Assembly (NCBI GenBank): GCA_016803235.1
Contig: JADCLI010000007.1
Span: 84,923-148,922, forward strand
DNA length: 64,000 bases
Source of the DNA: Pimelobacter simplex
Lineage (GTDB): Bacteria > Actinomycetota > Actinomycetes > Propionibacteriales > Nocardioidaceae
Direction of reading: 5' to 3'
This document shows positions 37,387 to 46,033 of this stretch, in pieces. The notes beneath the pieces were generated by a model. The model ran no database searches. It saw nothing but the letters and a program-made list of their open reading frames with translations, and was not told the origin of the DNA. Position 1 is the first letter of the stretch, and each line of letters opens with the position of its first letter. The translations under genes and the position numbers were made by a program.

Positions 37387-38454
37387 CTAGGACGCGCGGT
37401 AGACCACGCCGTCCGGCAGGTCGACGGCGCTCGCCTGGTCGCGCGCCACGAGCAGGTCGAGGTGCGCCTTGGTCTCCATCGCGGCCATGCCCTGGCTGAA
37501 GACGTCGAGCTCGCCGAACGCCCGCTCGTGGCGGGTCCAGCCGAGGTCCTTGGCGACGACGAGAGAGGTGGCGGAGCCGCGCTCCTTGAGCGAGGCCAGG
37601 CACAGGTCGAGACGGTCCTCGTGGTGGGCGAGGAGCTCGTCGACGCGCTGGTACGACGACGGCGCGACCGGGCCGTGGGCCGGGAGGATGCGCAGGTCGG
37701 GGAGCTCGCGGACCCGGGCCAGGGAGGCCATGAACTGGCCGAGGGGCTGGTCGGCGGGCGGCACCGTGAACCCGATCGACGGGGTGATCGTGGGCAGCAC
37801 GTGGTCGCCGGAGAAGAGGACGCCCTCGGCCTGGTCGGCGAACACGTAGTGGCCGGGGGTGTGGCCGGGCGTGTGCACCGCGTCGAGCCGGCGGCGGCCG
37901 ACGTCGAAGGTGCGGTCGCCCTCGAGCCAGGTGTCGGGGAACGCCCAGTCGACGGGATTCGGCAGGTCGCCGGGACCGGCGGCCCACAGCCGCGCGATCT
38001 CCTCCGCCCCGGCGGTGCGCAGCACCGCGAGGAAGGGGCTCTCGTCGAGGCCGTCGCGCCCGGCGCGGTGGAGCAGCTCGAGCGCCGGCTGCTCCTCGCG
38101 GCCGAGGGCGACGTCCGCGCCGTACTCGTGGCCGAGGACGGTCGCGAGCGTGAAGTGGTCGCGGTGCACGTGGGTGACCAGGAAGCGCTTGATGTCGCCG
38201 AAGCCCGAGCCGATCGAGCGCAGGCTCGTGTCGAGCAGCTCGCGGGCGACCGGGATCGACCAGCCTCCGTCGATCAGGGTCAGCCCGTCGTCGCCCTGGA
38301 CGACGTAGACGTTGACCGCCTTGAGCGCGTCCATCGGGAGCGGCAGCGGGATCCGGTGGATGCCCTCCGCGACCTCCCACGCACCCTCGTCGGCCCAGTG
38401 CCGGCCCGAGTCGGGCGAGACGGCGTGTCCGGTGGCGATCCCTCCAGTGCTCAT
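37387..38454 (-). CDS. MBL-fold metallo-hydrolase
   Basis: This is a 355-residue soluble protein with metal-binding THVHRDHF near residue 94, HTPGHTPGHYVF, FSGDHVLP and LPAHGPV, the order of His/Asp ligands in the metallo-beta-lactamase fold. It is not a beta-lactamase by context. Here it is the last of a leftward group with an SDR, a DHDPR-like reductase and an OYE-type reductase next to KstR-like operators, so a thioester or lactone hydrolase in lipid breakdown is plausible. A TAGAGT -10 box 6 nt before the ATG shares the SDR gene's TAG stop. Confidence 0.9.
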   Translation of the reverse strand: MSTGGIATGHAVSPDSGRHWADEGAWEVAEGIHRIPLPLPMDALKAVNVYVVQGDDGLTLIDGGWSIPVARELLDTSLRSIGSGFGDIKRFLVTHVHRDHFTLATVLGHEYGADVALGREEQPALELLHRAGRDGLDESPFLAVLRTAGAEEIARLWAAGPGDLPNPVDWAFPDTWLEGDRTFDVGRRRLDAVHTPGHTPGHYVFADQAEGVLFSGDHVLPTITPSIGFTVPPADQPLGQFMASLARVRELPDLRILPAHGPVAPSSYQRVDELLAHHEDRLDLCLASLKERGSATSLVVAKDLGWTRHERAFGELDVFSQGMAAMETKAHLDLLVARDQASAVDLPDGVVYRAS

Positions 38455-38460
38455 GACCGC

Positions 38461-38466
38461 ACTCTA
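38461..38466 (-). promoter_or_regulatory. -10 box TAGAGT built on the SDR stop codon
   Basis: TAGAGT ends 6 nt before the ATG at 38454. Its TAG is the stop codon of the SDR gene (38464-38466). Confidence 0.5.
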
Positions 38467-39318
38467 GGCGTCGTTCACATCCGATCGCAGATCGGGTAGG
38501 CGCAGGTCGAGGTTCGGCTCCTGGATGCCGCCGTCGACCTCGAGCATCTTGCCGGTGACGTACTTCCCGGCCGGCGAGGCGAGGTAGACGACCGCGGCGG
38601 CGATGTCCTCGGCCTCGCCGATCCGGCCCAGCGGCGTGGCCTCCTCCAGCTGGTGCTTCATCTCCGGCACCCCGGCCACGAACTCGAGCGCGCTGGTCAT
38701 CACCGAGCCGACGAAGACGCCGTTGACCCGGATCTCCGGGTTGAGGTCGGTGGCGGCCAGCCGTGACCAGTGCGCGAGCGCCGCCTTGGCGGTGCCGTAG
38801 GCGAGGTACCCGCGCCCGGCCAGCCGGCCCATCGCCGAGGAGATCGAGGTGATCGACTTCTGCCGGCCCTCGCCCGCCGACCTGAGCATGAGCGGTACGG
38901 CGGCCCGGCTCAGCGCGTGCGCGGTGGCGACGTTGAAGTGGAAGGCCTCCTCCAGGTAGGCCACGTCGGTGTCGAGGAAGGCGTTCGGGATGGTGCCGCC
39001 GACGTTGTTCACGACGACGTCGAGCCGACCGAACTCGTCGAAGGCCGCATCGGCGAGCGCGGCAACCTCGTCGGTGTGCGCGAGGTTGGCCGGTACGACG
39101 AGCGCGCGGCGCCCGGCGTCCTCGATCCGGACCGCGACCTCCTTGAGCTGAGCCTCGGTGCGCGAGGAGATGACGACGTCCGCGCCGGCCTCGGCGAGGG
39201 CGACCGCGGTGGCCGCGCCGATGCCGCGCCCGGCGCCGGTGACCACGGCGACGTGGTCGGTGAGCCGGAACCGGTCGAGGATGGATTTCGAGGCTCGCTG
39301 CGCTCGCACCTCAATCAC
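38464..39318 (-). CDS. Short-chain dehydrogenase/reductase
   Basis: This ~284-residue protein has NAD(P)-binding [28 protein letters not shown], the catalytic Ser in [12 protein letters not shown], and Tyr/Lys in [16 protein letters not shown]-terminal [18 protein letters not shown] completes the classical SDR fold. The start is uncertain. A GTG at 39318 overlaps the upstream gene's stop by 8 nt and gives a normal N-terminus; 39309 and 39351 are also in frame. The substrate is unknown. The operon context suggests a hydroxyacyl or steroid-like alcohol. Confidence 0.88.
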   Translation of the reverse strand: MIEVRAQRASKSILDRFRLTDHVAVVTGAGRGIGAATAVALAEAGADVVISSRTEAQLKEVAVRIEDAGRRALVVPANLAHTDEVAALADAAFDEFGRLDVVVNNVGGTIPNAFLDTDVAYLEEAFHFNVATAHALSRAAVPLMLRSAGEGRQKSITSISSAMGRLAGRGYLAYGTAKAALAHWSRLAATDLNPEIRVNGVFVGSVMTSALEFVAGVPEMKHQLEEATPLGRIGEAEDIAAAVVYLASPAGKYVTGKMLEVDGGIQEPNLDLRLPDLRSDVNDA

Positions 39319-40438
39319 CGAGTCCCCGGGGCGTGCCGGCGACGAGGCCACGGCCGGTGACCAGGGGGAGGTCGAGCGCGGTGACCAGCCCCGGCTTCGC
39401 GGCGACGACAGCGGGGATCGCGTTGATCAGCCGCTGCGCGGTGACGATCATCCCGGAGACGTTGTGGTCGCCGTGCTCGCCGTGGTGGGTGAACTCGAGC
39501 TTCATGCAGGGCTCGCCGGTGATCTCGATCCGGTAGCAGCCGTCGCCCTCGGCGGGAGTGGGCCACTCGGGGACCTGGTCGGGCGCCGTACGGGTGACGT
39601 GCTCGAGGGTGATCCTCGGGACGCCGTCGACGGTGCCGATGACGCGGAAGCGGACGGCCCCCATGGTGCCTTCCGCCACGTCCAGCGACACGGTCCTCGT
39701 GTCCCGCCCGGCCGGTCGCCGGTCGACCTCCTCGACCAGCGGCTCATCGAGCGTCACCCCCAGCCCGGCCGCGATCACCCGCACCACCGGGCCCCAGGCC
39801 GTCGTGAGGATGCCGGGCTCCCACAGCAGCGGCCTGACCTCCGGGTCGTCGAGCGGCTGCCCGAAGCCGAACAGGTCCCGCATCACCACGGGCTGGTAGT
39901 ACGTCGAGTAGTCCGCGATCTCGCTGACCACCACGTGGTCGATGCGCTGCGACAGCGACGTCAGCACCAGCGGCAGGACGTCGTTGGCGAAGCCGGGGTC
40001 GATGCCGTTGACGTGCAGGCTGGCGTTGCCTTGGCGCCCGGCCTCGTCGATGGCGTCGATCATCTCGGCCGGGAGCGTGCCGTCGCGGTGCAGCAGGATG
40101 ACCGGACCCGACGACACGACGTTGACGCCGTCGCGGACGAGCTCGGTGAGGTCGGCGATCGACTCGAAGACCCGGTCGTCGGTCATCGCGCCGTGCACCA
40201 CGCAGTCGGGCCGCAGCGCGACCAGCTCGTCGCGGTCCGTGGTCGCCCTGATCCCGAGCTCGCGGTCCAGCCCGGCGAGCAGGCCGGCGTCCTGGCCGTG
40301 CTTCTCCGGCGTCGAGGTCCACACGCCGACCAGCTCGAGATCGGGGTGGGCGTCGACGCCGACGATCACGTGCCGCCCGATCGTCCCCGTGGACCAGACG
40401 ACGACCCGCAACGGCTTCTCGGGGATGACCTGTGACAT
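39311..40438 (-). CDS. Dihydrodipicolinate reductase-like NAD(P)-dependent dehydrogenase
   Basis: This 375-residue protein starts with a Rossmann motif, [18 protein letters not shown], followed by LVGVWTS and [36 protein letters not shown], then a DHDPR-type C-domain ([16 protein letters not shown]). This group is often annotated as dihydrodipicolinate reductase or 2,4-diaminopentanoate dehydrogenase-like. Its role in actinobacterial lipid islands is not established. The ATG at 40438 is preferred over the TTG at 40447 because a TACATT -10 box sits 7 nt upstream. A KstR-like palindrome overlaps that box. Confidence 0.85.
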   Translation of the reverse strand: MSQVIPEKPLRVVVWSTGTIGRHVIVGVDAHPDLELVGVWTSTPEKHGQDAGLLAGLDRELGIRATTDRDELVALRPDCVVHGAMTDDRVFESIADLTELVRDGVNVVSSGPVILLHRDGTLPAEMIDAIDEAGRQGNASLHVNGIDPGFANDVLPLVLTSLSQRIDHVVVSEIADYSTYYQPVVMRDLFGFGQPLDDPEVRPLLWEPGILTTAWGPVVRVIAAGLGVTLDEPLVEEVDRRPAGRDTRTVSLDVAEGTMGAVRFRVIGTVDGVPRITLEHVTRTAPDQVPEWPTPAEGDGCYRIEITGEPCMKLEFTHHGEHGDHNVSGMIVTAQRLINAIPAVVAAKPGLVTALDLPLVTGRGLVAGTPRGLGD

Positions 40439-40445
40439 GCGGGCC

Positions 40446-40451
40446 AATGTA
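40446..40451 (-). promoter_or_regulatory. -10 box TACATT, leaderless-type
   Basis: TACATT ends 7 nt before the ATG at 40438. It overlaps the KstR-like palindrome 40450-40463 by 2 nt, so repressor binding would block it. Confidence 0.5.
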
Positions 40452-40463
40452 GAACGAGTTCTA
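40450..40463. promoter_or_regulatory. KstR-like operator palindrome (site 1)
   Basis: TAGAACGAGTTCTA is a 14-bp palindrome around GA that fits the KstR consensus TnnAACnnGTTnnA at all eight fixed positions. KstR is the TetR-family repressor of cholesterol catabolism in mycobacteria and rhodococci. The site lies in the 45-nt gap between the OYE-type and DHDPR-like genes, on top of a -10 box. Confidence 0.7.
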
Positions 40464-40483
40464 GTTTCTGGGAAGGGCTTCCG

Positions 40484-41680
40484 TCAACGCGGCACCGGGA
40501 TGACCTCGTCCCGCGCCCACTCCGGGCACCGCGTGCCCGAGTAGATCGTCGGCATGCAGCGGTTGCAGTGGATGCAGATCCCGCCGGCCGCCGTACCCGC
40601 TCGCAGCCTGTCGACCAGGTCGGGCTCGCGCAGCAGCGCCCGGCCCATCACGACGAAGTCGAAGCCGTCGGCCATCGCCTGCCGCATGGTCTCCAGCCGG
40701 TTGATGCCACCGAGGAGCATGAGCGGCATCGCGACGGCGGAGCGGACCTCCAGCGCCTTGGGACGGAAGTAGGCCTCCTCGAAGGCGTAGCGCTTCATGA
40801 ACCCGCGCCCCATCGGCGTCCTCATGCCCCACTTCACCAGCGGCGGCATGGTCGCGGCGAACTCCGCGACCGGGGCGTCGCCACGGAAGAGGTACATCGG
40901 GTTCATCAGCGACGAGCCCCCTGAGAGCTGCAGCGCGTCGAGGTGGCCGTCGGCCTCGAGCAGCTGGGCGAGCTCGATGCTCGTCCCGGTGGTCACACCA
41001 CCGGCGAAGCCGTCGGAGACGGAGACCTTCGCGGTCACCGCGACGGCGTCCCCGACCTCCTCGCGCACGACGCGCGCCACCTGCCGGGCGAGCCGGGCCC
41101 GTCGTTCGAGCGGGCCTCCCCACCGGTCCCGGCGGCGGTTGAGGCCGGGCGCGAGGAAGGACGAGATCAGGTACGAGTGCGCCATGTGCAGCTCGAGCAC
41201 GTCGAAGCCCGCACGCACCAGCAGCCGCGCGGTGTCGACGTAGGCGCGGGTGACGCGGGTCAGGTCCTTCTCGGACGCCGCGCGGATCATCTGCATCGAC
41301 AGCGGGCTCGGCATCGGGCTGGCCGCGATCGCGGGCACGCCGTTGGATCGGCCGTTGGCGACCGGGCCGGCGTGGCCGACCTGACCGGCGATCGCGGCAC
41401 CGGTCGCGTGGATCTCGTCGGCCAGGCGCGCGAGCCCCGGCAGGGTGCGCTCGCCCACGACGATCTGCTCGTTGTGCGTGCGACCGTCCGGCGCGACGGC
41501 CAGGTAGGCGACCGTCGTCAGGCCGATGCCACCGGCGGCAGGCGCCCGGTGGTAGGCGATCAGCTCGTCGGTGACGACGCCGTCCGGCGTACGCCCCTCG
41601 AAGGTCGCGGCCTTGACCGTGCGGTTGCGCAGCCGGACCGGCCCCAGCTCGGCCGGGGCGAAGACGTCGGGGATGCTCAC
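40484..41680 (-). CDS. NADH:flavin oxidoreductase, Old Yellow Enzyme family
   Basis: This 398-residue FMN TIM-barrel protein has IPDVFAPAELGPVRLRNRTVKAATFEG at the N-terminus, AGQVGHAGPVANG, VLELHMAHSYLISSFLAPGLNRRRDRWGG with the substrate-binding residues, and GFDFVVMGRALLREPDLV near the phosphate site. The tail ICIHCNRCM is Cys-rich, but this protein lacks the second flavin domain of 2,4-dienoyl-CoA reductase. The GTG at 41680 is preferred to 41710 because a TAGAGT -10 box ends 7 nt upstream. A KstR-like site lies just beyond it. It probably reduces an activated C=C bond in lipid or steroid catabolism. Confidence 0.88.
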   Translation of the reverse strand: MSIPDVFAPAELGPVRLRNRTVKAATFEGRTPDGVVTDELIAYHRAPAAGGIGLTTVAYLAVAPDGRTHNEQIVVGERTLPGLARLADEIHATGAAIAGQVGHAGPVANGRSNGVPAIAASPMPSPLSMQMIRAASEKDLTRVTRAYVDTARLLVRAGFDVLELHMAHSYLISSFLAPGLNRRRDRWGGPLERRARLARQVARVVREEVGDAVAVTAKVSVSDGFAGGVTTGTSIELAQLLEADGHLDALQLSGGSSLMNPMYLFRGDAPVAEFAATMPPLVKWGMRTPMGRGFMKRYAFEEAYFRPKALEVRSAVAMPLMLLGGINRLETMRQAMADGFDFVVMGRALLREPDLVDRLRAGTAAGGICIHCNRCMPTIYSGTRCPEWARDEVIPVPR

Positions 41681-41687
41681 CCGGCGC

Positions 41688-41693
41688 ACTCTA
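41688..41693 (-). promoter_or_regulatory. -10 box TAGAGT, leaderless-type
   Basis: TAGAGT ends 7 nt before the GTG at 41680. The KstR-like site at 41703 lies 9 nt upstream of it, within the expected RNA polymerase footprint. Confidence 0.5.
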
Positions 41694-41702
41694 GACCCGA
41701 AC

Positions 41703-41716
41703 TGGAACACGTTCTA
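41703..41716. promoter_or_regulatory. KstR-like operator palindrome (site 2)
   Basis: TGGAACACGTTCTA fits TnnAACnnGTTnnA at all fixed positions, with one imperfect outer pair. It lies in the 118-nt gap between the divergent OYE-type gene (41680) and MpaB-type gene (41799), so one bound repressor could affect both. Confidence 0.7.
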
Positions 41717-41785
41717 GGAAGTGCCCGATCGAAAAGCGAGAGAAAAGTGAGAACTCGTCATCTATTGCCGGTCCCGGCGCCGCCC

Positions 41786-41791
41786 TAGGCT
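41786..41791 (+). promoter_or_regulatory. -10 box TAGGCT, leaderless-type
   Basis: TAGGCT ends 7 nt before the ATG at 41799. The KstR-like site 2 is 70 nt upstream. Confidence 0.5.
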
Positions 41792-41798
41792 CCGGAGC

Positions 41799-42695
41799 AT
41801 GGCCAAGACGCTGTGGCGGGACCGCAACGAGTCGCTCGACCCGGAGACCGACTATGTCGAGATCTACCAGAACCTGGCGCTCTACGAGTTCACCTGGGAC
41901 CTCACCCAGGCGCTGAGCTTCGCGCTCTTCCGGACCTATGCAGTGCCGAGCATCGGCCGGCTCCTCGACGAGACCGGCGCGTTCACCGGCGCCGTGCAGA
42001 AGCGGTACGACGACACCGCGCTGCTCCTCGAGGCGCCGTTCGTGCACGGCTTCGACTCCGAGGCCGGCAGGGCCGCGATGCGGCGGATCAACCAGATGCA
42101 CCGCAGGTACGACATCTCCAACGACGACTTCCGCTACGTCCTGTCGACCTTCGTCGTCGTGCCCAAGCGCTGGCTCGACGACTACGGCTGGCGTGCGCTC
42201 ACCGACACCGAGCTGCGCGCGAGCGTCAACTACTACCGCGCACTCGGCAGGCACATGGGGATCAAGGACATCCCCGAGACCTACGACGCCTTCATGCACC
42301 TGATGGACGACTACGAGCGCGCTCACTTCGACTTCGACGCGGGCGGGCGCCGGGTCGCGGACTCCACGCTGCGACTGCTGACGACCTTCTACCCGCGTCC
42401 GCTGCGCACGCCGGTCGAGCTGTTCAGCCGCGCCCTGATGGACCAGCCGCTGCTCGACGCCTTCGCCTACACCGACCCCGGGCCGCTCGTCCGCCGGCTC
42501 AGCGTCGGCGCGATGAAGATGCGCGCCCGGCTGCTGCGCTTCACCCCGTCGAAGCGGACACCGACCTACACCGCGGACCTGCCGCGGATCAAGAGCTACC
42601 CGGACGGCTTCGCGATCGAGGAGCTCGGCACCTTCCCGGTGCCCGGCGTCGGCGGCTGCCCGGTGCGGCACGACACGGCGGCGGCCGCCGACTGA
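41799..42695 (+). CDS. Oxygenase MpaB family protein (DUF2236)
   Basis: This 298-residue, mostly helical protein carries the DUF2236 pattern: an N-terminal YQNLALYEFTWDLTQALSFALFRTYAVPSIGRLLDETG, then RINQMHRRYDISNDDFRYVLSTFVVVPKRWLDDYGWR, in which His and Arg residues are expected to bind a b-type haem as in the related latex-clearing protein Lcp. Fungal MpaB cleaves an isoprenoid chain. The bacterial homologues are little studied. It is divergently transcribed from the OYE-type gene across a KstR-like operator, so an oxidative step in lipid, steroid or terpenoid breakdown is plausible. Confidence 0.87.
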   Translation: MAKTLWRDRNESLDPETDYVEIYQNLALYEFTWDLTQALSFALFRTYAVPSIGRLLDETGAFTGAVQKRYDDTALLLEAPFVHGFDSEAGRAAMRRINQMHRRYDISNDDFRYVLSTFVVVPKRWLDDYGWRALTDTELRASVNYYRALGRHMGIKDIPETYDAFMHLMDDYERAHFDFDAGGRRVADSTLRLLTTFYPRPLRTPVELFSRALMDQPLLDAFAYTDPGPLVRRLSVGAMKMRARLLRFTPSKRTPTYTADLPRIKSYPDGFAIEELGTFPVPGVGGCPVRHDTAAAAD

Positions 42696-42707
42696 TCCGT
42701 CGTCCGG

Positions 42708-43484
42708 TCAGCCGTTGAACCTGGCGGCTCGCTTCTCAACGAACGCGGTGACACCCTCGCGCCCGTCGGGGCTCTCGGCGAGCGTGCGGATCGACAGCGC
42801 CTCCTTGCGCAGCGCGGTCTCCGGCGTCGGCGCGGCGACCTCGCGCAGCAGCCGCTTCGCCGCGGCGTTCGCGGTGGCGGAGCCGGCGGCGAGGGCGTCG
42901 ACGACCTGGTCCACGGTGGCAGCGAGTTCGTCGGCGGGCACGACGCGCGCGACCAGGCCGGCGTCGTACGCGTCCTGGGCGGTGAGCAGGTCGCCGAGCA
43001 GGGCCAGGCGCAGCGTTCGGTGCAGGCCGAGGCTGTGGACGAGCAACGAGCTTCCGCCGTCGGGCGAGAGGCCGACCTTGGTGTAGGCGAGGCTGAACTT
43101 CGCACTGTCGGCGGCGATCACGACGTCGGCCGCCGCGGCCAGCGGGAAGCCGGCGCCGGCAGCGGTGCCCTGGACGGCGCCGACGACGACCGCGTCGGAG
43201 CGGACCAGCTCGCTCACCACGCGGTGCAGTGCCTCGGCGAGGTCGTCGATGAAGCCCGCGACGTCCTCGGCGCCGGCGAAGGCGCCGAGGTCGCCGCCGA
43301 CGGAGAAGAAGCGCCCCTCGGCAGCGAGGACGACGACGCGGGCGCCGTCGCGATGGGCGGAGCGGACGGCGTCGTGCAGCTGGGCGACCGAGCCGTGGTG
43401 GATCGGGTTGCCGCGCTCACCGTCGGCGAGGGTGATCCGGGCGACGCCGGCGGCGTACTCGTAGCGCACGAAGGTCTCGGTCAT
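42708..43484 (-). CDS. Enoyl-CoA hydratase/isomerase family protein
   Basis: This ~258-residue crotonase-fold protein has VVVLAAEGRFFSVGGDLGAF for the first oxyanion-hole strand, GAVQGTAAGAGFPLAAAADVVIAADSAKF, and VGLSPDGGSSLLVHSLG. The two Glu residues of classic hydratases are not seen at their usual sites (YTKVG and SPDGG instead). This resembles the isomerase subgroup such as PaaG more than true crotonase. The ATG at 43484 gives the standard N-terminus; an ATG at 43493 is also in frame. It is convergent with the MpaB-type gene. Confidence 0.87.
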   Translation of the reverse strand: MTETFVRYEYAAGVARITLADGERGNPIHHGSVAQLHDAVRSAHRDGARVVVLAAEGRFFSVGGDLGAFAGAEDVAGFIDDLAEALHRVVSELVRSDAVVVGAVQGTAAGAGFPLAAAADVVIAADSAKFSLAYTKVGLSPDGGSSLLVHSLGLHRTLRLALLGDLLTAQDAYDAGLVARVVPADELAATVDQVVDALAAGSATANAAAKRLLREVAAPTPETALRKEALSIRTLAESPDGREGVTAFVEKRAARFNG

Positions 43485-43506
43485 GGCGCCCATGATGGCG
43501 CAGCCC

Positions 43507-44691
43507 TCACGACGCGCAGTCGCCGGTGTCGACCTCGCCGTCGTCGGTGCCGGGCGCGGTACCTGCGCGAGCGCTGGCCTGGACCTGCTGGGCGGTGAGG
43601 GCGTACCCGGTCTCCTGGTCGGTGACCGACGCGGCGAAGACGACGCCGGCGACCTTGCCCTGCGGCGTCACGATCGGGCCTCCGGAGTTGCCGGGGCGGA
43701 CCAGGGCGCGCAGCGAGTAGACCTCGCGGACCACGGTGCCGTTGCCGTAGATGTCGGGCGAGCGGAGGTTCTGCATGGCGCGGATCCGGCCGGTCTGCAC
43801 GTCGAACGGACCGTCCTGCGGGTAGCCGACGATCGCCACCGGGTCCTCCGCGCCGACGGTCGTGTCGAGCTTGAGCACCGGCGCGTCGTCGGTCTCCAGG
43901 GCCAGGACGGCGATGTCGAGCTCACGGTCGTAGAGCACGACCCGGGCGAGCTCGGTGCCGCCGCCGATGCTGACCTCGGGGTCATCGACGCCGGCGACGA
44001 CGTGGGCGTTGGTCATCACGCGGTCCGGCGCGAACACGAAGCCGGTGCCCTCGACGCCGCGTCCGCAGTTGTTGGCACCGCGGATCTTCACCACGCTGGA
44101 CCGCGTCGCCTTGACCGGCTCGGTGCCGGGCAGGTCGGCCGGTCCGGGCGCGACCTCGACGATCCGCTCGGGGGCGAAGGGTTCGAGGTAGCGCGGGAAG
44201 AAGCCGGTGCCGACGACGTTGTTGAAGGCCTGGAGCGCGTGGGGAGCCGACTCCGGCAGCACCTGGTTGACCTTCGAGAGGACCACCGAGCTGCGCACCA
44301 TCGAGGTGACCGGGCCGATCCGGGTGCCGGAGATCGCGACCCCGAGCGCCCACGCGACGAGGAGCACGGCGAGCCCGCTCAGCAGCGCCCCGCCGACCGC
44401 GTCGAGCGCCCGCGCGGGCTGCCACGTGATCCGCTCACGCACCCGCGCGCCGGCGTACTGCAGGAGCGCCTGGCCCAGCGAGGCGCACAGGATCACGATG
44501 AACAACGCCCCCAGCGAGACGGCCAGGGAGGGCTCGAAGCTGCTGAGCGCGAGCGGGGCGAGCAGGATGCCGCCGAGACCGCCCGAGAGCAGGCCGACGG
44601 TCGCGAACGCGCCGGTGATGAAGCCCTGCCAGTAGCCGGACAGGGCGTACGCCGTGACCAGGACGACCAGCAGCCAGTCGAGGACGTTCAC
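43507..44691 (-). CDS. marP: MarP-like membrane serine protease
   Basis: This 394-residue protein has four N-terminal membrane helices of the CvpA/colicin-V type (LDWLLVVLVTAYALSGYW through LSGLAVLLVAWALGVAI) and a periplasmic trypsin-like domain. The catalytic triad is His in MTNAHVVAG near residue 230, Asp in ELDIAVL near 257, and Ser in RPGNSGGP near 334. In M. tuberculosis MarP (Rv3671c) is needed for acid and oxidative stress survival. The same downstream order (NUDIX, TlpA, nth, crp) is kept here. The GTG start overlaps the NUDIX gene's stop by 4 nt. Confidence 0.93.
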   Translation of the reverse strand: MNVLDWLLVVLVTAYALSGYWQGFITGAFATVGLLSGGLGGILLAPLALSSFEPSLAVSLGALFIVILCASLGQALLQYAGARVRERITWQPARALDAVGGALLSGLAVLLVAWALGVAISGTRIGPVTSMVRSSVVLSKVNQVLPESAPHALQAFNNVVGTGFFPRYLEPFAPERIVEVAPGPADLPGTEPVKATRSSVVKIRGANNCGRGVEGTGFVFAPDRVMTNAHVVAGVDDPEVSIGGGTELARVVLYDRELDIAVLALETDDAPVLKLDTTVGAEDPVAIVGYPQDGPFDVQTGRIRAMQNLRSPDIYGNGTVVREVYSLRALVRPGNSGGPIVTPQGKVAGVVFAASVTDQETGYALTAQQVQASARAGTAPGTDDGEVDTGDCAS

Positions 44692-45416
44692 TCGTTGGGC
44701 TCCAGGATGTCCATGCCGTCCCCCGCGTCCTCGTCGGCAGCTGCCGCGGCGGCCGTCCGGCGGACGTGCTCGGCGAGCATGTAGTCCGGGAGATCATGCA
44801 CCGGCGGGTCCGTCACTGGTGGGAGCCACCCGAGGAAGTCGAAGAACCGGGTCAGGATCCCGCCCGTGAATCCCCACAGGATCACGTCCTTGTCGGGGCC
44901 GATCAGGAAGCCCGGCCCCGTCCAGCCGCCCGGGTGGCGCACCTGGATCCGGTGCTCCGGCGCGAACAGCTCCGCGAGGGTCACGTGGTGGATCGCGTGC
45001 ACCTCCTGCGGCGAGGCGACCCGGATCGGCGCCGGGTCGCGCCACCAGCCCAGGACCGGGGTGACCGCGAAGTTGGACGGCGGCAGCCACAGCTCGGGCA
45101 GGGTGCCGAACACCTCCACCCCGGCCGGGTCGACCCCGATCTCCTCCTCGGCCTCGCGCAGCGCGGCCTGGACCGGGGTCTCGCCCGGGTCGATGCTGCC
45201 GCCCGGGAAGGACACCTGACCGGGGTGGGAGCGCATGTCGTGGGCCCGCTCGGTGAGCAGGACGTCGTGGTCGCCGAAGAGCATCAGCACCGCGCCGCGG
45301 CGTACCGGCTTGCCCTTCGGGGGCAGGAACGCCGTCAGGTCGCTGCCCTGGATCGCACGCGCACCCGCGTGGACCGCGTGCAGCCAGTCGGGAAGGTCCG
45401 CGGGCAGGTCGCTCAC
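44688..45416 (-). CDS. NUDIX hydrolase, coenzyme A pyrophosphatase-type
   Basis: This 242-residue protein has the Nudix box GSIDPGETPVQAALREAEEEIGV near residues 73-95, preceded by RAHDMRSHPGQVSFPGG, the pattern seen in CoA pyrophosphatases (NUDT7/YeaB-like). It probably hydrolyses CoA or derivatives to 4'-phosphopantetheine and 3',5'-ADP. The C-terminal ~30 residues are Ala/Asp-rich and poorly conserved in appearance. It overlaps both neighbours by 4 nt and corresponds in position to Rv3672c. Confidence 0.9.
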   Translation of the reverse strand: MSDLPADLPDWLHAVHAGARAIQGSDLTAFLPPKGKPVRRGAVLMLFGDHDVLLTERAHDMRSHPGQVSFPGGSIDPGETPVQAALREAEEEIGVDPAGVEVFGTLPELWLPPSNFAVTPVLGWWRDPAPIRVASPQEVHAIHHVTLAELFAPEHRIQVRHPGGWTGPGFLIGPDKDVILWGFTGGILTRFFDFLGWLPPVTDPPVHDLPDYMLAEHVRRTAAAAAADEDAGDGMDILEPNE

Positions 45417-46033
45417 GGCGCCGCCTTCGCGGTCAGGTCGATGCCCAGCTCCTCGCGGACCAGGGCGACGACCTCGTCGGCCGTGGTGACCCCGCCGAGA
45501 TGAGGACGGGAGACCGTGCCGTCGGCGGACACGAACAGGAAGAACGGCAAGCCGGCACCGAGCTCGGCGTCGGTCTTCTGGAGGTCACCGCACGCGTCGG
45601 CCAGTGAGGGGTAGGTGACGCCGCTCATCCGGGCCAGCTCGATCGCGGCACCGGGGTAGGTGTCGAGGTAGTTGACGCCGATCACCGGCACCTGGTCGCC
45701 GTGGGCGGCGTAGAACTCCTGCAGCGCCGGCATCTCCTTGCGGCAGGGCCCGCAGTTCGACGCCCAGAAGTTGAGCACCGCGGGCCCCTCGATCGCGTCG
45801 AGCCGAACGCTGCCCTTCTCACCCAGGCAGTCGAGGTCGACCGCCGGGAGACCGGTGTCGGCGCCGGTCGCGGGGATGCTCCGGCAGCTGGCGATGCCCG
45901 CCGCCTCGCGGTCGTCCACGAGGTCGGCGCTGTCGACCTCGACCTTGCACGCGAAGCTCGGCGCGACGCTGTCGCAGCCGGTGAGGAGGACGCCGGCCGC
46001 CAGGAGGGCGACCGCGGCGGCACGCAGACGCAT
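45413..46033 (-). CDS. TlpA-like thioredoxin-fold lipoprotein
   Basis: This 206-residue lipoprotein has a signal peptide with lipobox LLTGC (lipid Cys20). The thioredoxin-fold part contains LNFWASNCGPCRKEMPAL with redox Cys94/Cys97, the expected PVIGVNYLD strand, and a cis-Pro in GLPFFLFVSADG. Extra cysteines at residues 29, 50 and 69 could form structural disulfides. It should act outside the membrane in disulfide reduction or exchange. The ATG at 46033 overlaps the nth stop (TGATG). It corresponds in position to Rv3673c. Confidence 0.93.
   Translation of the reverse strand: MRLRAAAVALLAAGVLLTGCDSVAPSFACKVEVDSADLVDDREAAGIASCRSIPATGADTGLPAVDLDCLGEKGSVRLDAIEGPAVLNFWASNCGPCRKEMPALQEFYAAHGDQVPVIGVNYLDTYPGAAIELARMSGVTYPSLADACGDLQKTDAELGAGLPFFLFVSADGTVSRPHLGGVTTADEVVALVREELGIDLTAKAAP

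Noticed and set aside
37387-38454. Beta-lactamase resistance gene
   Set aside because: The MBL metal motif is shared by many hydrolases. There is no signal peptide and no B1-B3 lactamase-specific pattern, and the context is metabolic.
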